From Taxillus chinensis (lineage: Eukaryota > Streptophyta > Magnoliopsida > Santalales > Loranthaceae): a stretch of DNA of 64,000 nucleotides. Both the position numbers and the translations under genes were made by a program. Where the stretch lies: contig CM042084.1 in assembly GCA_023512835.1 (NCBI GenBank), positions 49,709,609 to 49,773,608 of the forward strand, written 5' to 3'. The notes beneath the pieces are model-generated. The model worked only from the letters and a program-made list of their open reading frames with translations. It did no database searches and had not been told where the DNA came from. This document shows positions 10,754-21,322 of this stretch, one piece after another; position 1 is the stretch's first letter; every line of letters starts with the position of its first letter.

Positions 10754-12131
10754 TGTCACGCCCGGATTTCCCACCCAAAGAAACCGGTTCGTGACTCCCC
10801 TTACCGACGCTGTGGATAAGGGGTTGGAGTGAAATAACTCACGAGGGTCACAACCCACATCAGAAATTCACCAAAGCAAAACAAATGACTTTATTAGATT
10901 TGAAACACAATGTCAACAAAGCAAGCATGCCTTTATTACAATTGAGTCTCCTTTACAATATCTCCCCACTGGGTTTACAAGGCCTCACAAAAATAATATA
11001 ATACAAATAACGTTAAACAAGCCACAAAACATAACTGACTTCCACCTTGGTGTTCCCACCTAATGCATGTAGGTTCCTGAAAGAAAACACATCACAGTAG
11101 GAGGCGTGAGCAACCACAGCTCAGTAGAGATCATGTCTCCCCAACCCATCCCATGCTCCTAGCATCTACATGAGGGCGTGCACAAGTGCAGTGTCGTGGC
11201 AATACTATTTCAACAGGTATAATCACATTTAAAAACATGTCAACATAGCCACACAGGCTCACAATCTGCCACGGGCTTCCACAGCCACCGGGCTTCACAT
11301 AACCAGCCACGGGCTTCCATAGCCACCGGGCTTCACATAACCAGCCATGGGCTTCCACAACCACCGGGCATAAAACCAAACACATAACATACATCAGTCA
11401 CATGGGCATAATATCAAACACTTAACTTGCATAGCCACACAGGCATAATATCAAACACTTAACTTGCATAGCCACACAAGCATAATACCAAACACTTAAC
11501 TTGCATAGCCATACAGGCATAAAACCAAACACATAACATACATCAGTCACACAGGCATAATATTAAACAATATGCCATTGAAGGCCAACATCCATATAGG
11601 AGGTCACACCTATATGGATTTACGTATAAATATATATATCCAGATAACCACAGATCACCTACCACAAGGCCTAAACCCTAGGATAGGTTCAAGGAACAGG
11701 ACAAAACCCCTACCTTTGAAAGATCCTTCACGCTCTTGCTTCCACGCCTAATGCCGTCTAACCACAAAAATGACAACGGCAACCACGATTTGGAGCTCTC
11801 TCTGTCTCTCTCAACCTCCCCCTCTCTCTCTCTGCGACGGCTATGGCGGAAGAACCCTAAAACCACAACACAAAGGGGCTCCTCCTCCTTATATAGACAC
11901 CTCAACATCAAAATGACGTAGTTTTGATTAGGTGAACCCCAACATCAAAACGATGTAGTTTTTGATGGAACAGCTACAACCTTCCCACATCCACACAAGA
12001 AAAAATACCCATAATTCCAACATGCCTCTTTAGGAAAAGATTACTAGAATAACAAAACCAAGGTGATGATGCAAAAACATGGCAGCACACCATATTGCAC
12101 GTGATATCCCCATATCACGTGCAACTCCAAT
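10754..12131 (-). repeat. Tekay-type LTR fragment interrupting D gag (probably element C 3' LTR)
   Basis: Starts TGTCACGCCCG with likely TSD TCACT before it (10749-10753). It has the layout of the G1 LTR: short GCC/CATAA-rich repeats, CTCTCT run, TATATAG (about 11895), two ACGT inverted repeats (11907-11965) and a CACGTGATAT...ATATCACGTG inverted repeat (about 12097-12122). It breaks off about 12131, before the expected TTACA end. Lying left of minus-strand Tekay coding sequence, it fits C's 3' LTR. Confidence 0.75.
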
Positions 12132-12896
12132 TGATGTGAAATTTGTTGGTCCCTTGGAGCTTAAAGGGGGGGTGAATAGGCTCTTATCGAAACTCTTCTC
12201 TAACTCTTTGGCACAACACTTATCTGGTTAAGAGATAGAATCAATGTGGATGATAACCAGATAGTGGAAGTATTTTGTTTTATTATTAGTATGATGAGTA
12301 CAACAAAATAGAAGCGGACTAAAGCTTGAAAGCTTTTAGACGTACTTAACAACTCTTTAACACTCGTTTACAATGTACTCACACGCTAGCCTTTATGATC
12401 TCAATGAGCTTTGGTACATACACAAAATTATTACACGTTCACGTACTCTTTGTAAAATGTACAAGTGTTGCTATTTATAAAGACATCCACAAGAGACAAC
12501 CTTGGAACTTGTTGTTCCGGACATTGTGCACATTTACTGTTTCTCGGAAATCTTTCTGCCTCAATTGCTGCGGATGTGGTCTTCAAGATCTTGGGTTTGC
12601 AACGCATAAGAGTCTTTGTAAGTTCCTAAGTGTAGTTAAAGTTGTGTCCACATATCCAGATGATCCACGTGTAAGATGCTTTAAGTTCTCAACAAGTTTG
12701 TCTTACATCGGGAAGTAGCGAGCTAGTGACTTTGAATACGAAGAGATAAGTTGAAGTAGCGTCTTCTTGAATCTGGTGTAAGGTTCCTTACTCCGTGTTA
12801 AACTAAGCTCGGATCCTTACTCCGTAATACTGATTGCTTACTTCGTATCAATTTGGTACTGGAATCCTTATTCCGTGTAACGCTTCCTTACTTCGT
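12132..12896. repeat. Copia-like LTR fragment with CCTTACTCCGT repeats
   Basis: Begins GTGAAATTTGTTGGTCCCTT followed by a G-run and TGAATAGG, which resembles the reversed 3' end of SIRE-type LTRs (compare CTATTCACCCCC at 47826). From about 12780 to 12895 a short motif, CCTTACTCCGT with variants, recurs five or six times. No PBS, PPT or coding region is attached, so this is a truncated LTR between the C LTR and C interior. Confidence 0.5.
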
Positions 12897-13960
12897 ATGA
12901 AATGCCTGCTGACACTTGTCAGTCCACTCAAACTTCACTCCCTTTTGGGTCAACGCCGTCATAAGAGCTACCAAATGGGAGAACCCCTCTACAAAATGAC
13001 GATAATACCCCTCCAAGCCATGGAAACTACGAACCTCGAAAACATTGGTTGGCCTCTCCCATGATCATACAGCCTCAATCTTAGCTGGGTCCACTCTAAC
13101 CCCCTCAGCTGACACTACATGTCCAAGAAAATGAACCTCCTGCATCCAAAACTCACATTTGCTAGACTTAGCAAACAACTGCTAGTCCCTCATGGTTTGT
13201 AACACTGTTGCCAAATGCTCCACATGCTCCCTCTTCGTCTTGGAATACACCAAAATATCGTCAATGAACACAACTAAAAACGAATCCAAGGATGGAGCAA
13301 AAACTTGGTTCATAGGATGCATGAACAAGGCTGGTGCATTAGTGAGCCCAAAAGGCATCACTACCCACTCATAATGCCCATACCGGCACCGAAAAGCAGT
13401 CTTAGGGATGTCCTCATCCCTAACCCTCAACTGGTGGTACCCCGATCGCAGATCTATCTTGGAAAACCACTGAGCCCCACTCAACTGGTCAAACAAGTCA
13501 TCTATCTGAGGCAATGGATACTTGTTCTTCACAGTCACCAAATTCAGCTTCCTATAGTCAATGCAAAGACGAAGTGTACCATCTGCCTTCTTTGCAAAGA
13601 GCATTGGAGCACCCCAAGGTGAGGTACTCGGCCTGATATACCCTTGGTTCACCAACTCCTCTATCTGCCTCTGAAGCTCCCTCAACTCAGCTGGTCTCAT
13701 ATGATAAGCCACTTGGGAGATCGGACCCATCCCCGGTACCAACTCAATAGTGAAGTCCACACTCCTCTTAGGTGGTAGACTCCTCAACTCCTCAGGAAAG
13801 ACATCCTGAAATTGGTCAACAACTGCTGGCCACACCCTCTTTCCCACTTTCCCCTCCTCAGCAAAGGTTAGGGCTGCCAACCTATGGGTAATGGCACCCC
13901 ACTGGTCCAACATTGGCCCAGCTCGACTCGCCTCACAATCCCACTCCCCCTACAGGGTGC
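12897..13960 (-). pseudogene. C reverse transcriptase with partial RNase H
   Basis: An open frame of 243 codons (13182-13913) covers the RT N-terminus and palm: [68 protein letters not shown] and the catalytic [12 protein letters not shown], all intact. It is the best preserved chromovirus RT here. 12897-13181 continues the RT thumb toward RNase H but has stops and then breaks off at the copia-like LTR fragment. It would be part of a Gag-Pol polyprotein, not a separate gene. Confidence 0.9.
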
Positions 13961-14399
13961 AAGAAACCCCCGTAGGTGACATGAATGTTACTCGTCGCCG
14001 GTAACAATCTATCTTGGCCTAGAAAGCCATAAGCCAATCCATACCCAAAATCAGGTCAAACGTCCTCAATGGTATCACATACAAATTAAAGCTAAGCTCT
14101 ACATATCCTATGGTTAACACCCAGTCACGGCAAACATGTCACACCTCAATCATACCTCCCACCGGAGACTCCACAACTAGGGGTCTCTCTGCCTCAACAC
14201 ATACTAACCCCAAGCCATCAATTACAAGCTTAGCAACAAAAGAACACGATGCACCCGTATCGAAAAGAACAGAAGCAAGCCTACGAGAGATCGAAAGGGT
14301 ACCTCTAACCACCGATGGTCCTATCCCACCCTCCGTCGGTGGAGGTGGTAGCTCAACCTCCTCCTGGTGTGTTGCATTCAGCACAAACACCCTCCCTTG
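13961..14399 (-). pseudogene. C aspartic protease
   Basis: The active-site block VLFDTGASCSFVAK lies at about 14220-14275 in an 83-codon frame (14139-14390), followed by DGLGLVCVEAERP. D-T-G is intact. It lies between gag and RT as in G1. The continuation toward RT (13961-14138) is interrupted by stops. Confidence 0.85.
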
Positions 14400-14962
14400 G
14401 CCCGTGCCACTAGTCGGCTCACTTACTGGATGGTTCCCGCCCTGATTGCCTCCAATATCAGTCTGCTATCACATTGGTCTCTCCTGAGGTCGGGACTGGC
14501 TAGATCCTGCCTGACTAGCCTGCCACTGGCAAGCTGGTTTCTCTGCTGGTGCACAAAAATTTACATCACTCCTCATGCTGGTTGTCAAGCCTCCTACTCC
14601 CCTGTTGTCATTCCTGCAAACCTGGCTCAAATGGCCCTCTCGTCTACAGTTATTGCATCGCCAGTCCTTCTTGGGACACTCCCTCCTGAAGTGGCCTTGC
14701 TCCCCACAGCAATAACAGCCACTGGAGGGACCTCCTGTTGAACCTCCCAGCCTACTGCCGCCAAAGGTGAACCTCTCGGGGTTCACAGATGGTTGACCCC
14801 GACTGTGGAAAGAACTGCTATCTCTCTCTTCAGTCTTGGGCCTCTTGGACACTGAATCACGCTCAAACCCACCCTGCAACTGGTGACCCAGATGGGCCTA
14901 CCTCCCATCATCCAGCTCCCGCTCAGCTATACGAGCAGTCTCAACAACCTCAACATATGTCC
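14400..14962 (-). pseudogene. C gag, C-terminal part with two zinc knuckles
   Basis: Two consecutive CCHC boxes, CYCCGEQGHFRREC and CNNCRREGHLSQVC, lie at about 14625-14735 within an open stretch 14469-14879. These bind the element RNA. Upstream, ARIAERELDD (about 14915-14945) leads to the interruption by B at 14962; the gag continues at 42199. A stop near 14900 separates the blocks. Confidence 0.88.
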
Positions 14963-16512
14963 TATCATCACTGGTTTTCATCCGTGCTCATTTGGGGTGA
15001 GCTCAAACTAAACCAATGGTGAGAAAATTCAGAGTCGCCACCAACTGTTTTTGGGGTACAGTTGGATACCCTCTACTTTGAGTAGTTTAAAGGTGTGGTC
15101 TGCGTTATAAGAGAAGGGTTCGGGAGTTGGTTACATGTAGGGAAGGATTAGCACCCCTACAGCACCTTTTCGGTATCTATTTTCGGAGGAGGGGGTTTTC
15201 TATTTTATTTGCACTGCCACGACTGGATTAGATTTCCTAAAAAGTCTATGATTTTTATTTAACTAAGTTATTTATAAAAGTCATGGTTAAAATGGATTTA
15301 CCATAAATTTCTAAAGGGAATCCTAAGAGTTTTTTTTTGTTTGAAGTGGGGAATGAGATCCTAGAGGTTTGTTTTGGTTTTTGGTTTTATTTTGGAAATT
15401 AAAGTCCTAGAAAATGGAAATATGTTTTTTTATTTTCCTTTTTTTGGTTTTTTGGGTTAGAAAACATTTTTTTTCTTTTTGTGTTTTGTTAAAAAATGTT
15501 TTGTTTTTATTTTTGTTTTGTTTTTTGTTTTTTTTTCTTTTTTTGTTGAAAACATTTTTTTCTTTGTTTTTTGTTTTTGCTTTGTTTTGAAAATGTTTTG
15601 TTTTTGTTTTGTTTTTGTTTTATTTTTTTTGGTTTTGGGAACTTTAGTTTTTTTTTTGTTTTGAAAACCCAAATTCACAAATTCATATCATAGTAATGAA
15701 CATATACATTAAGATAAACAAGCGTAGAGTGGGTGATTGTGACATCCACAAATAAATAAACATAAAAACACTCTTTTTCTTTTTTTTTTTCTTTTTTTTA
15801 TCTCCTCTTTTTCTTATGGCACTCCTTGCGCTCTCTATTTTTTCTGTTTCCACTATATTTTACATGTTACAACGTACCACATACAAAGAATGAAAATACA
15901 AGGAAAATACGATGGCAAATACTAAAAATTACATCAAATATAAAGATAAGCTAAAAAATGAAAACCAGGAAAATACTAAAATTACATTAAATATAAATAT
16001 AAATAAGCTAAAAAAAATTGAGCAACAAATGTAAATTACACTGACTTTGGCTTGAATGGGGCTTTATCACGGGACGTCCGTCTGAAATATTATGGCTGTA
16101 CCGAAAGACGCTTGCTCACCCAAATCACCAAATTCCAGCAGCGCCAAGTGCAACGATCAGCTAGGACGTACTGTGGAGACTGCCAAGGTACACTGGATGT
16201 TTTTTGTTTTTATGATGGAAACGTAAGAAAAAGAGAAAGAAAGGGTAGATTGGTGTTTTTTTTTGTCTTTCTTATGCTAGAAAAAAAAACTGGAACGAAA
16301 TAATAGGGAAAGAGAGGTTGGGAAGGATGGGTGATTTTGATTTTGGGACAGGGAGAGTGTTGGGCGAAAATCTGGGTGTTCCTCTTTTGGGCTTAGGGAG
16401 CTGGGCATAATCTCTGGATGTTCTCTCGGTCTTCTTCTTTTTTCTGCTGAACTCCTCTTTTCTGGGTAAAAATCTCTCTCCGTGTTTCTCTTTTCTGTGT
16501 GCCAATCCCCTT

Positions 16513-16679
16513 TTTTCTCTTGGCTGAACTCTCCTTTTTTTCTCTCTGCTGAACCCTTGTTTTCCTCTCTGCCGAACTCTTGTTTTCCTCTTTGCCGAAC
16601 TCTCGTTTTCCTCTCTGCCGAACTCTCGTTTTCCTCTCTGCCGAACTCTTGTTTTCCTCTCTGCCGAACTCTCTTTTCG
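16513..16679 (-). repeat. 23-bp minisatellite in B 3' LTR (about 7 units)
   Basis: Unit about GCCGAACTCTTGTTTTCCTC plus three bases. About seven units here; the 5' LTR copy (41089-41196) has about five. The units stay in register with small changes (TTG/TCG). Confidence 0.85.
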
Positions 16680-17051
16680 CCTGAACAGAAGATTACATTT
16701 TAAAGGATTTGGCTGGATTGAATTGATTGTAGCATTTAATGCTGTATTATTGATGTAATATTTTTATTTCCAGATTCTATGCGTGGTCTGGTGACCTGTG
16801 CAGCTCGTGGTTGTCCTTTTTAAGTTTTCATTGAACACATGTGACCGACAGGCATTGAAAAATGATTCTGTCAGATGGCCAGCTCATTTAAACATGTCCC
16901 GTGAGTAGCCAGCGAGAATGCCAGCGAGAGAGCCAGCGAAAGACGCCAAACAGTGAAGGTCAACAGGTCAAAGGGTCGAAGTGTCGGCAGGGTCGAAGGT
17001 CAACGGTCAACGGGTCGAAGTGTCGACAGGTCCGAGTGTCGGCAGGCTTAC

Positions 17052-17120
17052 AGGCTTCGAGGCTTCGAGGCTTCGAGGCTTCGAGGCTTCGAGGCTTCGA
17101 GTCTTCGAAGCTTCGAGGCT
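17052..17120 (-). repeat. 8-bp minisatellite GCTTCGAG in B 3' LTR
   Basis: Eight-base unit repeated about eight times, one CpG per unit. Diverged copies occur at 41611-41715 and a greatly expanded one in E's LTR (54032-54288). Confidence 0.9.
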
Positions 17121-17564
17121 ACCTTTTTACCCCCACCTAAAATGCGAAAATGGACGACCTTTTGGGTATTGTTTAGGAAGACCCGTATTTGCTTAAATAG
17201 ATGTTTTGGAGAATTTCACACAGTTACTTTTCCGGGCAGTTTGACAAGGGGCATTGACCGTCTTTTGGCAGGTTTGACTTTTTCCAACGAAAGTTGTTTT
17301 GGCCATAACTTCTTCATTTTAAATCAGAATTAAGCTCGGTCAAGTGCGTTATTCTCCAAATTTCCTCCTCTATCCCTTGGTACTTCAGGGGACGTGTAGC
17401 AGCGGTTATCATTTTGCGCTTCCTGGTTCGTGTTAATGCGTCCAACTTATGCAAATTACAGGGAATCTCTAAGGACCTTTTCAACAAGGTATATGGCGTG
17501 GGCAAAAAGGTATATACATCAAATGGGGTTAGTATGTCCAACTCGGACAAAATGGGGTCCAACA

Positions 17565-17580
17565 GCTGCTGCCCCTCTTT
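17565..17580 (-). other. B polypurine tract
   Basis: The element strand reads AAAGAGGGGCAGCAGC immediately before the 3' LTR. The same core, AAAGAGGGGCAGC, occurs next to the 3' LTRs of A and E. Confidence 0.88.
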
Positions 17581-17774
17581 GTGCATTGTTTGTATACAAA
17601 CAGCATACAAAGATAAAAAGGGAGTCATTTTGGACGGGTTGGAGCACTTACCTGGTGTACCTTGCACAAAGGAAGAATAGAATTCGATGGTCAGGTCTGT
17701 CCCCCAGAGTGAAAAGCAGCTTCTTGGTTGGTGGACATGGATAATACTTTGATGAGGCATCTAAGGGCGTCTAC

Positions 17775-18440
17775 GGTGTAAAGATACCAGAGATTGAAAG
17801 CCTACAGCAATGATAGGCTTGAACCGAAAAATGGAAAGCCAACAGCAATGATAGGCTTGAACTGAAAAAGAAAGCCTACGGCAACGATAGACTTGGGTTG
17901 AAAATGAAAAGCACATAGCAATGATAGGCTTGAACTGAAAAATGGAAAAGGCCCACAGCAATGATAGGCTTAAACTAAAAATGAAAAGGCCCACAGCAAC
18001 GATAGGCTTGAATTGAAAATGGAAAGCCCACGGCAATGATAGGCTTGAACTGAAAATTGAAAGGCCCATAGCAACGGTAGGCGTGAACCAAAAATGGATA
18101 GCCCACGACAACGATAGGCTTGAATTGAAAATTGAAAGGCCCACAACAACGGTAGGCGTGAACTAAAAATTGATAGCCCATGGCAATGATAGGCTTGAAC
18201 TGAAAATTGAAAGGCCCACAACAACGATAGGCTTAAATTGAAAATTGAAAGGCCCACAACAACGATAGGCTTGAATTGAAAATTGAAAGCCCACAGCAAT
18301 GATAGGCTTGAACTAAAAATTGAAAGGCCCACAACAATGATAGGCTCGAATTGAAAATGGGAAGCCCACAGCAACGATAGGCTTGAATTGAAAATTGAAA
18401 GGCCCACAGCAATGATAGGCTTAAACTGGAGAGACTTTTT
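17775..18440 (-). repeat. B 3' region tandem array, 37-38 bp unit, about 17-18 copies
   Basis: Each unit begins GCCCACAGCAACGATAGGCT and ends in a run like TTGAATTGAAAATGGAAA. Units differ by single bases and alternate between 37 and 38 bp. The matching array in E is at 54945-55590. Tandem arrays in the 3' untranslated region are known for Ogre-type elements and can seed satellites. Long frames through this array are a product of periodicity. Confidence 0.93.
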
Positions 18441-18790
18441 GGAGACATCAATTGGTATTTGAGGGAAATGCTTTGGGGAATTGGTAAGCTTGGGAAGTAA
18501 CCCAATCTGGGCTCCCATTACGAGTTCACTCGAGGAGATCGCTCTACAAGGTGACCCAAAAAGCGAAAAAGTTTGTTCACGTGCCAAAAGGATGCGTTTA
18601 GAGCTTGGGGAAATTGCAAAGAAAGATTTGTATAGTTGAACGAACAAAGCTAGGATAGCCATGTTCCTGTAATAGAGTAAACAAATATGTGATAAGGGCA
18701 TTGTTTTTCCCCATCTATTCCTTTTCCTGCCTCGGCGTGTCTTTAGCAAGTATATAGCCATGTTCTGTAATAGAGTAAACAAATATGTTT
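18441..18790 (-). other. B 3' untranslated sequence and pol-deletion junction
   Basis: 18441-18656 is homologous to 55595-55812 of E. At about 18657 homology to E stops, and gag-derived sequence begins. A near-perfect ~35-bp repeat containing TGTAATAGAGTAAACAAATA occurs twice around this point (18656-18692 and 18752-18788), which marks a complex junction where pol was lost. Confidence 0.75.
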
Positions 18791-20444
18791 TCTCCATTTG
18801 TACTTGGGAGACCCTCTCCAGCCATCCTTCATTCTCGATACTAGCAACATTGTTGGAGTGTTCTGGGAGAGGATTGCTGTTCACATTTGGCGTCCCGGTT
18901 AGTGCAGAAAAGTCTAGCCACTTTGCATCCTTTAATGCCTGAACCTTTCTCTTGAATGTTATACAATTTTCGATATCATGTCCAGCTCCACCTGCATGAT
19001 ATTCACATCTGGCATCTGGCTTATACCAGGCCGGGGGAGGAGTCTTTATTTCTCCCAAGGGTATAGGGGTTACCATCCTTGCCTCTAAGAGCTTGGGGTA
19101 TAATTCCGCATAAGTCATTGGAATTGGATCAAACTCTTGTCGTGGTCGACGAGAAGCCTGATTCGCTCCGCTTGCTTGGGCCCGGGCCCTCGGTTGCCCC
19201 TGTCCTTGGAATGAGGCTCCTGGTCCTTCCTGAGTTGCTGGCTTTGGTTTCTTTGGGTATGGCGCTCTCGAATGAAATGAGTTAGATACCATTGAATATG
19301 GAAATGGAACCCCTCCTTGCGGTAAGTATGGCATGAATTGGGGAGGTGGTGCAGGTGCAGCATAGGCAGCTACCGGTGACCCTCTATAGCACCCTGGTGC
19401 TTGGTAGAATGTTGGTTGTATCGGCAGGTGTGATGGGTATACCAGGTTGGTTTCATTTTCCTTCTTTTTTGCTGGTCGTTGAAACCGTTTCGATGCCTCA
19501 GCTGCATCACCCTTTAACTTTCCTCCTTTAATTCCACTTTCTACACGTTCACCGGATGCAACCAAGTCTGCAAAGCTGTTGGAGACGTTACCTATCAACT
19601 TCTCATAGTATACACCTTTTAGTGTGTTGATAAAAAGAGTGGTGAGTTCTCTTTCAGTAAGGGGAGGTTGGACCTCCACAGTAGTCTCTCTCCATCTTCG
19701 TGCATGATCTTTGAAACTTTTGTCGGATCCCTTTTCCAAGGACTGTAGGGTTAGTCGATCCAGTGCCAGTTCGGTGACATGTTTGTATTGTGCCAAGAAG
19801 GAGGTAACCAATTCTTTCCATGTCTTGATGCGGTTTCCATTTAGCTGAAAGTACCAGCGAAGGGATGCCCCAGTTAGACTTTCTTGGAAACAATGCATGA
19901 GGAGCTTGTCTTCACCAGCATAAGCAGCCATCTTTTGACAGTACATGGCCAAATGTGTCTTTGGACACCGGGTCCCGTTGAACCTCTTGAATTTCGGCAT
20001 CTTGAATTTTGGCGGCAGCACCACTCCTGGCACTAAGCATAAGTCTTGCGGGCTAGTTATACCATAGCTGTCAACGCCCTCTACAGCTTTCAATCTTTCC
20101 TCTAGACGTGTCAGAGTGGGAGATTCCATGTTTTCCTGGGGAACTGGGGATCCCACTGCTTCCATTACATTTCCCGGTGCTGGCATAGTGAAGTGAGTTT
20201 GATTTGGGGTTGGAGGTTGTGCCATAGCAGGATGGTATGTGGGTGCTTGGCTTGGAGCCAGGTTGGCCGACTGAACGACCACCTGTCCCTGTTCTTGATG
20301 ATGATTGGTAGTTCCCCCTATCGGAATTCTTCCTCTTTCTTTAGTCAACTTTGTGAGCATTTCCATTATGGAAGACATTTACCCTTGTAAGGCTTGTTGT
20401 AACTGTTCCAAACCCATGAGTCTGTTCTCTGTTTCGTCTGCCAT
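18790..20444 (-). pseudogene. B gag, nearly intact Ogre-type Gag
   Basis: The natural start is the ATG at 20444 (MADETENRLMGLEQ), as in E at 61246. Codon 22 is TAA (20379-20381) where E has CAG; after it the frame stays open to 17970 (802 codons from the ATG at 20378), of which about 530 are Gag. The gag domain shows [59 protein letters not shown] and RELTTLFINTLKGVYY. A zinc-binding-like box CEYHAGGAGHDIENC (CX2HX5HX4C) follows about residue 450. There is no protease after it; the frame runs into 3' sequence. The sole visible defect before the junction is the early stop, so an alternative start at 20378 might still give most of Gag. Confidence 0.9.
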
Positions 20445-20689
20445 TGGCTGTGGCTGTGGTATTTGATTACGCCGAGATCTGAGGTTCTAAGAGTGCGCAA
20501 TCCTGGAGAAATTCTGCTACCGACCTGGGTGCAAGGTAATTTTTACTTGATTTTCAATTTTGATATGCATGTATGCATGAATGACTATGCGAAGAGTTAG
20601 AGAACCAAGTAACTTTATTTCAAACATTTTCAAACAAACATGCGAAATGCCATGCGAGATGAGAGCTATGGCTACATGATCTTAAGGCA

Positions 20690-21322
20690 CACTTCCGATC
20701 ATCTCCTAAGTAGCACGGTGCCTTTTCCTCTGAGGTGGTCGCTTGCCTGCTTCCTCCCTTTGCTTCAATATAGTCTCGACCTGTTTTTCCCTCAGCTGCA
20801 ACCTCTGAAGAGCTCTTTCTAATGATTCTTCTAGCCTCTGGATCTACTGCCTTAAAGTCTGATTCTCCTGGAGGAGAGCCTTCATGTCTGAAGTTAGTTG
20901 TGGCTTGTGTTGTGCCCTCCAAGATATGTATACGGGGTAAACACCAGGTTTTGAATTGTTGGGTTGGATCTTGTGTGGGGTGGACCATGCTTGATACATC
21001 TGTTTTCCTTTTTCTGCGAGCATGGTTCTATTGTAGGTGAAGTCACAATCTTCCATGCCAAATAGCACAGGGATAATCGATGATGCCCAACTCGTCTTCC
21101 ACCTGTGGTGGTGCATATGCGGTTCCTCCCCAAGGACCTAGGAGTGGGACCCAATTGTAGTCCCCGTAGCTATATGTCATGGAGACCACCAGCATCCAAG
21201 GAGCAGTCCAGGTAATGTCAGCTTCTGTGAGGTTCTATAACTTCCTTTTCCAGCTTTCAAAGTCTTTAGGTAGGTTCCACTTCTTGACGAGAATATCCAA
21301 TAGTGTCATGGCTGGTACCTGG
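20690..21322 (-). pseudogene. B ORF1, C-terminal part
   Basis: This continues ORF1 from 38132 after the A insertion. Recognisable blocks are NWVPLLGPWGGTAYAPPQV, HGMEDC-like sequence, MYQAWSTPHKIQPNNSKPGV and ISWRAQHKPQL, all shared with A (26160-26450) and E (61600-62080). The tail is charged and rich in Glu and Arg, possibly coiled-coil. Frameshifts break it. ORF1 is an extra protein in front of gag found in Ogre/Tat elements; its function is unknown. 20445-20689 is the short spacer to gag. Confidence 0.75.

Larger units (their letters stand above)
14963..17564 (-). repeat. B 3' LTR (2602 bp)
   Basis: Starts TATCATCACTGG (TG to TA at the terminus) and ends GGGGTCCAACA. It pairs with 39580-42193 throughout. 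Inside are a long T/G low-complexity tract (about 15420-15665; the short Lys-rich or Phe-rich frames there are artefacts), a 23-bp minisatellite (16513-16679) and an 8-bp minisatellite GCTTCGAG (17052-17120). Confidence 0.95.

Noticed and set aside
15430..15680. Lys-rich and Phe-rich frames on opposite strands
   Set aside because: Low-complexity T/G tract in the LTR of B.
17775..18440. Regular 37-38 bp repeats could suggest a CRISPR array
   Set aside because: Units are adjacent with no unique spacers, they diverge gradually, there are no cas genes, and the context is a plant retrotransposon 3' region.
17970..18760. C-terminal 250 residues of the 802-codon frame as a real membrane protein (repeated LLWAF and FQFS)
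   Set aside because: They translate the tandem array, whose units shift between 37 and 38 bp; E's copy of the array is not open in the gag frame. It is treated as a periodicity effect, mentioned only as a possible gag read-through.
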